Shown here: positions 24,567 to 35,936 of the stretch, piece by piece
Position numbering within the stretch: the first letter of the stretch is position 1
Layout: the number at the start of each line of letters is the position of its first letter
NCBI GenBank assembly: GCA_025331445.1
Contig: JAIWNE010000066.1
Coordinates: 108,303-172,302, forward strand
Length of the DNA: 64,000 nt
Direction of reading: 5' to 3'
Source: Blakeslea trispora
Lineage: Eukaryota; Mucoromycota; Mucoromycetes; Mucorales; Choanephoraceae
Program-made: the position numbers and the translations under genes
The notes under the pieces: model-generated
The model's input: the letters and a program-made list of their open reading frames with translations, nothing else
The model's database searches: none
Told to the model about the DNA's origin: nothing

Positions 24567-26251
24567 AGATATGTAAAGAAAAAAAAATAAACAAAAAAGA
24601 AAAAAAAAAGGGTTGCGTGAGATTGAGAGAATTTTTTTAATCAAGTAAAAGTGTATTTTAATAAATGTAACATAAAGATGAATACCATTGAGTTAGATAA
24701 GGAGAAGACAAAAAAAAAAGGGTCACATTTCAGGTTATTTCTAATGTTTTAAGCCCTTCTTATAATTTCACTATGAAAATAAGCCAATCGACATAAAGAA
24801 TGGCTGACAAACAACAAAGTAAGCATGCTGCTTATTTCAATTCTAGGTGTGTTTATCATTTGATATTATCATAGAGAGTTTTTTTTTTTATTTATGTTAT
24901 CTCATTTGAATACTGAGCAATTTTCAACATGAACAATCACTTGGTCATGTTATCATATAAAAAAGTAAACGACATAACTAAACACACAAGATATGCTTTG
25001 TCTCACTTGTAACAAAAACACACACACAAAATAAGGGGGGAAAATGCAGAGTCAGAGAGTAGGTTAGACAAGTAAACACAACATTGTAAAGGTACATTTG
25101 TTAAACTCTAAATCACTTTTTTTTGACTTTCTTTTGAATCAACAGAATTTACCCCGATAAAAAGATAATTCAATTGCAACAGACCACTTTGTTACATAAA
25201 ATACATTCTTTTCTTGACAACAAATAAGTATCATTCACAAGCATAGAATGGAGTGATCAAATTACACTCTTTTTTTTTGTTTACAATAAAAAAAATAATA
25301 AGGAGAAAATCTTGGTTGTGACAAATGAATGAGTTTGCCGAACCCTTATTTGATTGTATGATGACAGGTATCTTGTGCAAGTGATTGAGTTTTTTTTTTT
25401 ACAACACACTTGTTATTCAATAACAGTGAGACATAGTTTCTTGTGATGAAGAGTGTAGAAAGTATGTTTACTACAAAAAAAGAGTGTGCTTTAGGCAAAT
25501 TTATGAGGGTATGAATGATGAACTACATCCTGAAAAAGGGTAGAATCATGATCAATCCTTTCACTTTATGTATACTCTATTGTCTTTCAAGAAATTCAGT
25601 TCACCATCTGTCCCAAAAGAAAACTTGTTTCATGTCCATCTTGTCTCTGCCCTTTAAAAAAAAGAGTGAAGCTACATACATAGGGTAATTCACGACAACC
25701 TTTCTGTTGATTACCCAGGGTAGTGTCAATCTCGTGCCATTTATCAAATTGACTTTCTTTTATTTTACCACATGTACTGAATGACCCCAAACAGAAAAAT
25801 AGTGACTCAACTAATGTTTCATGCATATTTCTGCTGCAATGTTGTCAATGAAACATAAGATCTGTTATTCGTAAATCCATAGTATTACAAAAAAGGGGGA
25901 TGCAAATTTTAGTCATCTTGATTCAAAACACGTACTACGGAAAAAGTTTGATTCATAATGGTAACAAAAAATAAGAAGGAAAACGTTCTTTTGTTCTTTG
26001 AATCAAGTACCAGGTTATCTCTTCTTGTTCAATGAACCCTTATCGAATGATATTACTAAACCGATTGTAAGTGAAATAAAAAAAAAGTAAACATAATTTT
26101 AAACTCAACAACAGTCCCTTATTACGAAAAAGGGAGGAATAAAAAAAAAAAAAATACAGTACAGAGGGATGGATTCTTCGACATACGAATATCTTTTATA
26201 TAACAATACTCTTTCTCTTTTTTTCTATCATAAGTGTTGTCTAAAAAAGAA
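24567..26251. other. Intergenic region between divergent kinase and CENP-B-like genes
   Basis: About 1.7 kb of AT-rich DNA containing two promoters. Poly-A and poly-T tracts are frequent. The ORF at 25596-25826 on the minus strand has no recognisable features. No RNA gene or mobile element is seen. Confidence 0.55.
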
Positions 26252-27163
26252 ATGACAAAAAAACCCACGCCAAACACTCTTTATCCCTCAAGAATCAATC
26301 CTGATCGTGCTCGTACACTTGCCATCAGTCCTCAACTGAACGCAGACGGCTCTCCAAAGGCCGAAAGGGTTCGATTTACCAACAAAGAGAAGCTTATCAT
26401 TTGTAAACGTTATTATCTCGTCAAACCTTCCCTCACTCAACTCCAACTCTGTGCCTGGGCAAAAGAAGAATTTCAACTGGCCAAGGAACCTAGTCAGTCC
26501 ATGATCAGTTGCATCCTCAAGCGATATGAGGATCTGAAATCGTTTGATGCCGCTCAACTTGATTACCTTAGTAATAAAGGAGCTAAATTTCCTGGGCTTG
26601 AAAGAGCCTTGGTGGAGTTGGTCAAGGCCAAGGATAAGTCTGTTTGGCGCCTGAGCTTCAATTCGCTTCGGTCAGAGGCTGAACGTCTTTGTCTGACCAG
26701 GCCAGAATTACTGGATGGTAAAGATAAGCCAAGTTTTTCTCATGGTTGGTATGATCGGTTTATCAAGCGTAATGCAGTCAGTTGTGGTCTTGTCAAACCC
26801 AAGTCTCGTTCACCAAGTGTTGATATGCAGGATGTCGTGCCAGCATCAGAAGGATCCGAGTATTCTGGAGATATGCTTCTTGAAGCAACTCCTCTAGAGG
26901 AAACCCTAGAATTACATCAAGAACAAGAACAAGAACAACATGAAGAACCACAATACAAGCAAGAACAACAAGAACAATATGACGAAATAGAAGAGGATGA
27001 AGATGAAGATGGACTTCCTCAACATCTGAAAGATGACATGCTTCTAAAAGCACTTCAAACAATTTTGAGCTTCTCTCCCGATAAATCCCCTGAAGACCGT
27101 GCCTTTCTTAAACAGGTACGCAGCCGTGCTAGGAAACTGATGATCCAAAGTGCAGACAAATAA
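26252..27163 (+). CDS. CENP-B/Tc5-type HTH DNA-binding protein lacking a transposase domain
   Basis: 303-aa single-exon protein starting at the ATG at 26252. Residues about 35-90 (RVRFTNKEKLIICKRYY to QSMISCILKRYEDL) look like a CENP-B N-terminal HTH. Residues about 110-185 (FPGLERALVELVKAK to FSHGWYDRFIKRNAV) match a second CENP-B/Tc5 HTH, including the typical SxGWxxRFxKR ending. The remainder is a Gln/Glu-rich acidic linker and a C-terminal helical segment. No DDE catalytic domain follows, unlike pogo or tigger transposases. This is the architecture of transposase-derived chromosomal DNA-binding proteins such as fission yeast Abp1/Cbh, though those are longer. It is probably a domesticated nuclear protein; centromere or silencing roles are inference. 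Confidence 0.82.
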   Translation: MTKKPTPNTLYPSRINPDRARTLAISPQLNADGSPKAERVRFTNKEKLIICKRYYLVKPSLTQLQLCAWAKEEFQLAKEPSQSMISCILKRYEDLKSFDAAQLDYLSNKGAKFPGLERALVELVKAKDKSVWRLSFNSLRSEAERLCLTRPELLDGKDKPSFSHGWYDRFIKRNAVSCGLVKPKSRSPSVDMQDVVPASEGSEYSGDMLLEATPLEETLELHQEQEQEQHEEPQYKQEQQEQYDEIEEDEDEDGLPQHLKDDMLLKALQTILSFSPDKSPEDRAFLKQVRSRARKLMIQSADK

Positions 27164-27331
27164 GAGCCAAAAAAAAATACACACACCCATATATGCTTCA
27201 CTCTGCTTTTTGCATAACCATGGTGATATACCAAAAAAGATTCTTTATTCTCCGCTTGGATTTGATGCCAATCCATTTTTGATTTAATAATAAAACGCTT
27301 GTCCCTCACTTTTTTATGTCTCCCTTTCTTC

Positions 27332-27964
27332 TTAAGGCTTCTTGCCTACAGAAGAAGCACAAGGTTTGGGTAAAGGAGCATCTTGAGGTATAGTTGGATG
27401 AAGAACACGACCGATTTTGTGATAGGTATGATGTTGTTGATAAAACTTTTTCCAATGTGCCACTCCTTTAAGTTGATCTTTAGATAATCCACGTAAATCA
27501 TGTGTCAAGTGTTCTTTAAAGCAACCTGTCACATAAGCTCTTGCTGCATCTTTGCCTGAAAAGTGATGATAACTACCACCTTTACCATACCACCCTCCAC
27601 CTTGTGTGACATCAAACACATCACCACTGATGATTTTTATCAATAAAATTTTCTTGCAAAGTTGTATAGTTCAACTTACTCGATAGCTAAATAAATTGGT
27701 TTTGTAGGATCTGTACCATCATACTGTGCTAATTCTGCTTCTGTAAAAATTCTTTCTTTACGCTATGAAAAAAAGTCATGAGTTTCTTACAAAAAAGAGA
27801 GAGACTGGATGGCTTACAGGAATATAAGTATGAATATTGGTCCATTTACCGCGATATCCCCATGTCCAACTTTCAGTCACCAAATAAGAGCCTAAAAAGA
27901 AGAACAGAATAAGCCACGATAGACCAATCAATCCTTGACTCAAAAGTGATGTTTGTTTCTTCAT
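27332..27964 (-). CDS. Membrane-anchored cytochrome-b5-like heme-binding (MAPR) protein, neuferricin-like
   Basis: 174-aa protein; exons in transcript order 27964-27818, 27762-27680, 27626-27332. One N-terminal membrane segment (about residues 8-29, GLIGLSWLILFFFLGSYLV) is followed by a MAPR-type cytochrome b5 fold: RIFTEAELAQYDGTD, PIYLAIDGDVFDVTQGG, YGKGGSYHHFSGKDAARAYV. The run F-SGKDA-RA-VTGCF is characteristic of the family (PGRMC, neudesin, CYB5D2). The C-terminal WKKFYQQHHTYHKIGRVL matches the neuferricin-like end more than PGRMC1. It probably binds heme at the ER membrane or secretory pathway. It is tandem with TRM10 on the same strand. Confidence 0.88.
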
Positions 27965-28122
27965 TAAAAAAAGAAAAAAGGAAAAACAAAAAAAAAGAAT
28001 TCGTGTTCAAATACACCCTCCCTTAATTGGTGGAGTTTAAAATCTAAAAGGTACATCCATGCATAATTTAGTTATTTTTTTTTCTATTCGGGAAATGGTT
28101 TATCCCCTAAAAAAAGGATGCT

Positions 28123-29086
28123 TTATTCAGTGGATGAGGGTGAAAGTAGAACAGCATCTCTTAATTTTCTTTCAGGAATCACTTGTATAAACGCCTTTTG
28201 CCAATCACCCAGCTCTATCGATTTCAACATGATTTCACACACTATAATATCATCAATAGATCAATCCATTTCAAAACAAATAACCAACTTGCCTTGATTC
28301 ACTGTCAATACCTTACGCGACGATAGATTGAGATAATCACTGATAGGCAATCGAGCAGTCTGAATTCCTTGTTGATTAGCTTTATCGAAACACAAGTTTT
28401 TATATCGATTCTTATCCACAATGCCTCCCACAATATAATGTTTCCCTTCTTCCAGTCGATCAATCACATGATCCGAATCAGCCGAGAGATAGACAAGTGT
28501 AGTCGGGTCGTACAGATCCAAGTAACTCTTGGTATCTCTCTTGAGCTGCCAATGTTTCCAATCCGGTAATTTGTCATTCAACATCTGTTCAAGAGGTGAA
28601 TTAAAAGAAGTCAGGCACATCTGCATGGCTTTGGGTGCAATTTTGTTACGACCATACGTGTAACTTAATTGATTGACCAATGAATACAATTCCTATGGGG
28701 GTTGATTTAGCTCGTGTTTGACTATATTTTTTTTTTACCTTGTCTGTCATGAGTTCACTAAATCCACAGTCGAGAATAAGGCCAATATTGACCAATTGAC
28801 TTTGATGCGCTAATTTCTTTTTGGAGACAGGTTTCTCAATCACTCCTTCTCTGGCCAACTGGCGTCTTTCTTTTCTCTTTTGACGAAACTTCTCTCTTTG
28901 GTATGCTTTACGCGTTTCTTTTGTTTCTTCCCATTGCTCTGATCGTAACAATCGTTTGATGGCACTTTTTGAAAGCCCTTGAAATTTCGGGTCACTCATA
29001 TCGTAGACTACACCTTGAAAATTTCGAAGCGTATCTGAATGAGGGTGGGTATTGGTTTCGATCATGATGTTTGATAATTCTTCCAT
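28123..29086 (-). CDS. TRM10: tRNA (guanine-N1-)-methyltransferase at position 9
   Basis: SPOUT-class methyltransferase that modifies G9 of tRNAs using S-adenosylmethionine, acting in nucleus and cytosol. Exons in transcript order 29086-28739, 28692-28293, 28241-28123, giving 288 aa. The basic N-terminal extension (EKFRQKRKERRQLAREG) precedes the core: IGLILDCGFSELMTDKE, LVYLSADSDHVIDRLEEGKHYIVGGIVDKNRYKNLC, TARLPISDYLNLSSRKVLTVNQV. The Asp in IVDKN is the position proposed as catalytic. The last intron (28242-28292) must use a GC donor (gcaagt) to rejoin NQ-V-CEIMLK in frame. The gene is divergent from the homeodomain gene. Identity is very firm. Confidence 0.95.
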
Positions 29087-29752
29087 GGTTTAGAAAAATA
29101 AAAAAAAATTGAAAAAAAAAAATACAGAAATTCAGTTACCGGATGAAGCTTTTTGTGTGTGTCATCCTAATAAAAGCAAAGTCAACCTATTATTTCTCAA
29201 TTTGATCTGCGTTTTCTTCAACATAACAGAATCAAGTCGTTGTAATTAGGTGGATTATAAAGAGGAAACTTATTTAAGGAGAACAAAAGCCATTCTCCCC
29301 CCTTAAATGACATTTCTCTGAAGCAATAGATTAAGCTTTGTCCAGCTTGTGTTACACTAATAACATGATTACTTAATAGTGCATTGTTTATGGAGAAATC
29401 CTTTGTTGAAACATAGAAAAAAACGCCCTAAATCATGACATGATATCTTCTTCATCAATAAAAAAAGATGAAACAAAAAGATCGACAAATATAAAAATAA
29501 TGGGTGTGTTTTCTCCTGATTTCAGAATAAAAAAAGTTCGATTTTCAACCAAATCACTTTTTTTTTATCAGCATTGGTTCGTCATGATGTAACCCTATCT
29601 TGTTGTTGTTGTTGTTGTCTCAGCCCTTTTTTGTGCTTACTATAAAAGCATAAAATTAATTAACAAAAAATTATATATATATATATATGTTATTTTTTTT
29701 TTCTTATAAAATTCTTTATTGTGCTGGTTCACACAAATTATTACAAAAAACA
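29087..29752. other. Intergenic region between divergent TRM10 and homeodomain genes
   Basis: About 670 bp with a (TTG)n tract near 29603-29617 and a TA-dinucleotide tract near 29672-29688 that could act in the homeodomain-gene promoter. No ORF or RNA gene is seen. Confidence 0.5.
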
Positions 29753-30869
29753 ATGCATCCTTCTAAATCATTTGCTACCAGAAAACGAACTCATTTAAAG
29801 CCAAGTCAAGTAGCTGTACTTCAAGAGACATTTGTCAACAACACATTACCTGATGCAGCAGTAAGAGCTCAACTGGCTCAATCATTGAATGTGACCGAAC
29901 GAACCGTTCAAATCTGGTTTCAGAACAGACGAGCCAAACAAAAGAAACAAGAACGACTTTCACCAGATCATCCTTCCCTAACACCCAATGTACGAACAGG
30001 TTGGGTTGATCTACCTAAACCTCGATCCACCAAGAACAGACCTCGATCCAGTTCAAAACCTGAAGGTTCTCATACTACCCTAAAAGACCCTAAGCGAGCC
30101 ATGTCTGAAAATCTATCTTATTCAAGTAAAAAAATAGAAACCCATTGGATTCATGCCATTTTAACTCTTTTTTTTTTTTTTAAAAGATAGTACGCCATCC
30201 ATGATTGATTTCCCTATTCAAAATATACGTATTGGTACTTGGGCAAGATTCTCGCAACAGACACATGATCCACCTCATGCCTGGGACCTCTATTGTTATG
30301 CTGATCCAGGCCATCGCCAGTTCATTTGGCAAGTGAGAGATAGAGGTCATCAATTTCGAATGGAAGTCAAGTACGATCAAGTACAGCAGATTCGTCTCAG
30401 TCAACCCACACCCTCCGATCTAGGCCAGCTGGAATTCATCGTGATGGGACCTGTCTCGTTTTCGATGCAGCGACAAGGCATGGACCTTCATTGGGTTCGA
30501 TGTAACGATTTCACTGAACATCAACAGGCCAGTCTAGAGATACCTCATCTCTTGCAAGGATCGCATGGTAAACTTCGGCAATCCCTATTAGAACTTGTCT
30601 CTCAATCACCTGAACTGGCTTCAAAACTATTGATCTCACCACGTACCTTTGTCCTTTCCCCTTCTGCCACACCAGAGCCTATCTTTCAGAATCAACTTGT
30701 ATCTTCTTTTCCCATCATGAAACCCACACCCTTATGGCCATCCATTCCAGAACATCAAGAACAATCGCCTGTATCTCCCTCTTCATGGCATTATCTTCCT
30801 TGGGATCCACAACGTTCCAATTTGATTCATGCACCGCCTACAGAAGATTTATTAAGTTCGTTTCTTTAA
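29753..30869 (+). CDS. Homeodomain transcription factor
   Basis: 351-aa nuclear DNA-binding protein; exons 29753-30125 and 30187-30869. A canonical 60-residue homeodomain occupies about residues 9-68: RKRTHLKPSQVAVLQETF, then LNVTERTVQIWFQNRRAKQKK, with the invariant W-F-N-R of helix 3. A basic Ser/Pro-rich linker follows. The second exon encodes a compact non-repetitive domain (IGTWARFSQQTHD, DLYCYADPGHRQFIWQVRDRGHQFRMEVKYDQV) like the conserved C-terminal region of fungal Phx1-type homeobox proteins; that match is from memory. The stop codon lies only 35 bp before the NSE1 ATG. Target genes cannot be deduced. Confidence 0.92.
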
Positions 30870-30904
30870 AATTCCATTTTTTTTTTAAATAAAGAAATAC
30901 ACAC

Positions 30905-31767
30905 ATGGCTCAATTAGAATACAATGACAATCATCGCTTATTTGTACAAGCTATGCTTTCTAAACAGATCATTACTGAATCAGAAGCAAAAAGACTTTAT
31001 CAAGAGATCTTGAGGATCACCAAAAGTAAAAAAAAAAAAAAACAGAAAAAAAAAAGTGATCAAAGCAAGATCAACTCATTCTCTTGTTAGTTGATCCTAC
31101 TGCCAACTATCCAGAATTTGTTGCGACCATCAATAAAGAGTTGGAAGAGTTGGACTATTCACTTCACCTATCTCATGACGAACGCGATGGTGAGCCTTAT
31201 CTTACTTGTATCAACGTCAAACAAGATCCCATGACCGAACTAGCCACTCCCTTTACACCTAAAGAATTAGCCTATATACGTGAATTGGTAAAAAAACAAT
31301 GAGAACAAGGAAATAGTACCCCCTTTAACTCATGTACCCCCCCCCCCACTCTTTAGTTAAACGAGATTGTACATGCAGAGGATGAAGCGTTTGTCATTCG
31401 TATGATGGAAGCCGTTCGATTAGGTCAAAAAGTACAGGCAGCCAGTCTCACACAAAAGGAAACACAAGATCTACTCGATCAGTTAGTGGCTGATCGTTGG
31501 ATTGGCCTAGAAGACGATGTGTATTATATAGATACCCGTGGCCTGGCTGAGTTACAAGGCTATCTTCGTGAACAATATGGTGAGGTGATCAAGGAATGTA
31601 AAGTCTGTCTGGATATTGTGACCCGAGGCCAAGTCTGTCAGAATGCTGATTGTCCTATTCGGATGCATCATTTCTGTGCCGAAACTCAATTCCGAAATGC
31701 CAATCCACCCATGTGTCCCGAATGTCAAACACGTTGGTCAAGTACACATGTATTTGGTCGAGAATAA
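30905..31767 (+). CDS. NSE1: Smc5-Smc6 complex subunit Nse1 (RING-like ubiquitin ligase)
   Basis: 242-aa subunit of the Smc5/6 genome-stability complex, working with Nse3 and Nse4. Exons 30905-31025, 31091-31287, 31357-31767. The N-terminal half has winged-helix character: HRLFVQAMLSKQIITESEAKRLY, then a segment ending TPKELAYIREL, and the VQAASLTQKETQDLLDQLVADRWI helix set. The C-terminal variant RING reads CKVCLDIVTRGQVC, then CPIRMHHFCAE, then CPECQTRW (C4-H-C3-like spacing). Its promoter must overlap the end of the homeodomain gene, and its stop lies 20 bp from that of the convergent MPE1 gene. Confidence 0.94.
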
Positions 31768-31787
31768 TAATAAAAAAGGCTTTTTTT

Positions 31788-33171
31788 TTATTCTTTATAG
31801 TTATTATGAACATAATTTCGAACATAATTATCAATCGATTCTCTCACATCAATATTAGCCACAATACCATCCAATCCATTCTGAACAGGTTGTTTACAAT
31901 CTTGACAGGCAAAGTCATGATCCATCAAATGCGTACGGATACATTCGTCACAAAAACTAGCACCACAACAAGAAGTCAAGGTAGCCTCACGCATCAGACC
32001 ATGACAGATGGGACATTCGAAATAAGGAAGGACAGGGATCGATTCATACCAATCCATCAGATCACCTGCTGAAGAACTACCAAGTCCAATGGTGGTGGCT
32101 GCCTTTTGAACATGTTTATCCCAAGAGGACGAATCTGCCTGAGCTACCACAATGTCACCCTTGGGTGTGACCATCAACCCACCTGTACCTGCCTTGACTG
32201 CATTCTTGGGTTCCTCAATGACCTTTAGAAAACTACGTGGAATGCCGGTGGTACGTTTGATACGAGGATGTTTATCGTAATCTTTATCGCCATTGGTAGG
32301 ACACTGATTGATGTAATGTCCCTTTTGTCCACATCGATAACAGACATAGGTAGGTGGTGGTATGCGTTGAGGTAATTGAGGTTGTTGTTGTTGTGGTTGT
32401 GCTGGTTGTGATGAGTTTTCTTGTGATGGTATCGGATGAGTTCCTGTGGATGGGTGAGCACCTCCTCTTCCACGCCTACTATCACCTCGATTGTTATATG
32501 GAATATATTGTTGTCTAAAAAAAATCAAAACGAATCTAATTAAAAAACCAGCAAATCATCCACTTCTTTTCTTGTTGCTTACTCGGCTAGTTTTTCTTGC
32601 ATGGCGCCCCAGGAATCAGTGGTTTGTTGAAACATGGCTTGAATACGTGCTTCTTCAGAATCGTCATGTGTCTTGACTGAATCTTCCGGATCGTTTGGTT
32701 GTGTAAAGGAAGGTGGTTTGATAGGTTGTCTTTGAGCGTTCAGGACCATGTTTCGTCCACTATGAACCGTAGCTGGATTGGAAGGTGTGGTCGTATTTCC
32801 CTTCACAATACCTTTGCCGTCTGTCGGTAAGACACCCAAGACATACCGTTGTGCTGTACCTTTGCCTGGTCTAGAGGCAGGTAAACGACGTACAATCACC
32901 GATGTATTTCTCGGCACAACAAACATGTCATCCTTGTATTCTATTTAGGGGAGGATCAGATCACGATGGATATCAGAGCTTGTATTATTTCTTTACCTTC
33001 ATCGGTTTGTGCATTGTAGACGGCAAGATCAAAATCTGTTCCTTTTCCAAATTTCTTGGCTCGAATGATTTCGCGCTTCAAGTCAAACACGGTGGCACCA
33101 GGGCCATCGAATGTAAAGACATCGTAGTCAGAATCTTTAGCGGATCGAAGTTTATAGTAAATGACAGACAT
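31788..33171 (-). CDS. MPE1: Cleavage and polyadenylation factor subunit Mpe1 (RBBP6-like)
   Basis: 419-aa pre-mRNA 3'-end processing factor. Exons in transcript order 33171-32997, 32940-32583, 32514-31788. Three family domains appear in order: an N-terminal ubiquitin-like DWNN domain (MSVIYYKLRSAKDSDYDVF to DDMFVVPRNTSVIVRRLP), a CCHC zinc knuckle (YVCYRCGQKGHYINQCP, about residue 225) and a RING/U-box (FECPICHGLMREATLTSCCG, CDECIRTHL, CQDCKQPV). A Gln/Pro-rich linker separates the first two. It is a nuclear component of the CPF complex by homology with yeast Mpe1. The gene is convergent with NSE1. Confidence 0.95.
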
Positions 33172-33712
33172 TCTATGGCTATTTAAAAAAGAAAAAAATA
33201 AAAGAGATATTTTCGTTCATGTGCGTGTAAGCGGAGTTTATTGTTGAAATGGGAGTAGGTTTTTTTTTTTCTTGGATTATGCTACGTTCACTCGTTAAGC
33301 TAGCACCTTTCTCTCCGCCGAAAAAAATTAAAATATTTTGCTAACTAAGCGTAAAAGGCCTCCTCCCCTCCCCTCACAACCTCCCCACAGTTCATCTCCG
33401 ACAGAGGACCCCTTCCTTCATGTCTTATTTGATTGGAACTTAAGCAGTAAGAAAAAATGATTATTATATGTGTTTAGACAAAACAATAGTTTTCGTCGCT
33501 TTCGAAAAAAAAAGAGACTCTCTGTCGTCCTCAGAAGGAGTCAGACTGGTGGTCAGAGCCATAGCCACTTTTGTCTCCATCTACTACACGATGTCAAATG
33601 TTATTGCATGACTTGTTTTTATAAATTTCTTCATCTTTAAAAAATGATAATAATAAAAAAAAAATGAAATCTCTTCTCTTTACCAATCTCTTTCCCTTTA
33701 CCTATAACTAAC
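33172..33712. other. Boundary region between gene-dense half and mobile-DNA half
   Basis: 540 bp holding the MPE1 promoter and the promoter of the unknown 366-aa gene. It contains a pyrimidine-rich C/T stretch around 33355-33415. No repeat or RNA gene is recognised. Confidence 0.5.
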
Positions 33713-34869
33713 ATGCAATTCCTTCCTACCGAAAATTTGCTCCAAGAAAAGCCCCACATCAAGGCTTTGTTGGATAAGCTCGAGTGCTCTTTGAGACAAT
33801 TTCTTGTCGAGTATCCTAATGAAGATGAAGAAGAGATCCGACGCATGGCTGTCGGTAAGCTTGGTCTTCCTTACCTGAACGACTTCAAGACCAAGTCCGC
33901 GCGAATTCCTGTCGCCAGAAAAAGAAGCGTCTGGCAGCAGCACCTGAGCAACATGTCGGTGGAAAGAGGCTTGTCCTTCAAGAAGAAGGAGGACTTGCCT
34001 GCCATTTTGTCAAGTTATCAAGAGATAACAAATGGCCCACCTTCCTCCTTGCAAGCGCTTGTCGATCAGACAGACGCTTACAACGCCGAGGCCAAGCAGA
34101 CCTTGCCAGCTAGAAAGGTCATCCTCTCAAAGGCATTAGCCAACTTGAGGAGCTATTCCAACTGGCTCCTTGCAGAGTTCGACGTGCACATGATGCACGT
34201 CTATGCCATTGACGAGGTGAAAGACGATGACCATTATGCATGTTACTCGAACTCAGGTATTGGTTTCAACGCAGCATGTATTTATTTATCTAACAATATG
34301 AGTATAGATGTAGGCAAAGTGTTTGAAAGCCGCATCAGTGAGAAGCTGGGTCTTTCGGCCGAGAGGTTTGTCCACTTGTTGGTTGCGGCTACTGGAGCCA
34401 AAACAAGAGCTCTCTTGCTTGGGCTGCCAATTCCCTCCTTTGCTCCTGTTCCTGCTTCTGCTCCTGTTCCTGCTTCTTCTGCTTGTGAAGCTATGTCTGT
34501 TGAAGTTGACAACATTGTTGTTCCAACCGAGACAGCGTACAGCTACAAGCAGAAGAAGTTGATGCTTGTCAAATCAATCCGACAAGTAGTCCACTGCATG
34601 CTGGGTAAGTAAAAATGTCTTTTTTTCTTCCGTAATTGAAAACTAAATCATCTTGTTTAGAACAAGTAGGACGTAGAAAGTTCCAGGCAGTTCCCTGGGT
34701 GGATCTGTTGAGTGGTGAGACTGGCTGTTTACAGCTAAGAAACTGGCCACGTTTCAAAGGTGATGTCTCGAAGACAGGGACTTATCGCCTTCAGAACTTG
34801 AGTGTTCGACACCTGAATGACATCAAGGACAGGCTAGATGCAGGTGTCATTGTCATCAATGCTGAATAA
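33713..34869 (+). CDS. Unrecognised 366-aa protein, two exons
   Basis: Exons 33713-34604 and 34661-34869, phases closing. I do not recognise the family with confidence. Seen: an N-terminal helical part; a basic, HMG-box-like stretch near residues 60-115 (RIPVARKRSVWQQHLSNMSV); a central domain with the run SYSNWLLAEFDVHMMHVYAID; a low-complexity Ala/Pro linker (repeated APVPAS); and a C-terminal block around VPWVDLL, LQLRNWP and LDAGVIVI. The codons are more G/C-rich in third positions than in neighbouring genes. The PW...NWP C-terminal pattern recalls multi-copy protein families in other fungi, but that is memory-based. It sits at the edge of the transposon island and could be a repeat-associated or lineage-specific family. 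Confidence 0.65.
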
Positions 34870-35445
34870 AAGCTTTTCCCTTCTTTCAGTAGTTCCATTG
34901 GACTCTAGATTGCGTTTTGGATTCGCATAATATCGCATCACATAACTTGAGTTTATTTTCTTTTCCTCTCGAAACAATTCTCTCTCTCTTTGTTTTCATA
35001 AATTGTGTTTTTGTAGCATATACAGAAGCCAGAACGACTTATAAAATCGGAAATTCAAGTACTTATCATCAAAAAGTTATTTTGACAGATAAATGTCAAA
35101 ATAACAATAAATCAAATAATGTTCACAAAGCTGGAAAAGTGAAATCATTTCAGATTAGGAATCAAAGTGGGGGTCAACTGGACTCGACCTAACCGAATGA
35201 CCCGTCGGGTTCGTGTAACTCGGGTCAGCTTCAAATGAGAAAGTGTTTACTTGGAATTTTTTTCAAATTTGACATGAGCATGTCAAGTGAAATTTTTAAT
35301 GTGTTGTAAATTTATTAAATAAGAATAAAATAATAATAAAAAAGCAATAAGAAATGTGAATATAGTATATAGAAAAGACAATTGTGTATGCACTTAAACA
35401 AAGTATAGAAACGGCTTACGTGATTTGCAAAATAGAAAAAAATAA
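34870..35445. other. Non-coding stretch with CGGGT/ACCCG motifs, possible hAT terminal region
   Basis: Around 35165-35235 short inverted ACCCG/CGGGT words are clustered (gacccgtcgggttcg, aactcgggtcagc), flanked by AT-rich DNA. Such words are common in the subterminal regions of hAT elements, and a hAT transposase fragment lies just downstream at 35446. I could not define inverted terminal repeats or an 8-bp target duplication. Confidence 0.4.
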
Positions 35446-35640
35446 CTAGACCTTACGCAGGTGTTGTATATCTTGAGACCAGTAACTTGGCAGGACTAAT
35501 GTCTTGGTTGTTTTTCCCCCAAGCTTAGCTCTTGCGATGGTAGCGATGCGCCTCGCTCGGGAAAAAAGGCGCTCACAAGGCGTTGATGTAGCGGGATTGA
35601 AAGAGCATTGTATGAACAAGATGTTGCTACTGTTGAAAGA
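35446..35640 (-). pseudogene. hAT transposase C-terminal dimerisation-domain fragment
   Basis: A 60-65-residue open segment reading NPATSTPCERLFSRARRI, then ARAKLGGKTTKTLVL, then YW. This is the hAT C-terminal dimerisation pattern (P-A-T/S-S-x-x-x-ER-x-FS-x-A, then R-x-x-L-x-P/G-x-x-x-x-x-L-x-L). The rest of the transposase is missing or too decayed to see upstream on the minus strand (above 35650 lies element A). It is a relic, not a functional gene. Confidence 0.75.
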
Positions 35641-35739
35641 TTTCAAGGCATATATGATTGAAAAGGAAATTGGTCTTTTAGAAAACGGTGGTGACTCTTA
35701 AAATGAAAACTAAAAGAAAAAAAGCATGAAAATGCCATA

Positions 35740-35877
35740 CAGTGCGTCCACCCTCATTTGGACACTTTTTTGAAAAAATTGGTCGGAATTTAGAATTCAA
35801 TTGCCCACTTTTGTGAGCCCCAATTGCCCATAAATTTGAAGTCCAATTGGTCACTTTTTTGAGCTCCATTTGGACAA
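35740..35877 (+). repeat. Left terminal inverted repeat of element A (138 bp)
   Basis: Base-for-base reverse complement of 37297-37434. It contains internal sub-repeats: CACTTTTNTGAG words and CAATTG words, each several times, likely transposase-binding sites. Confidence 0.95.
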
Positions 35878-35936
35878 CTTATCGAAATTCATTTAACCGA
35901 TACTATTTGGTCATTTTTTATTAGACACTTTACAAC

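Noticed and set aside
31643..32072. Plus-strand ORFs over the NSE1/MPE1 junction
   Set aside because: They lie in other frames of NSE1 and antisense to MPE1, both of which have clear domains.
34282..34562. Pro/Leu-rich ORFs around 34300-34560 on both strands
   Set aside because: Frame-shifted readings of the APVPAS linker in the 366-aa gene.
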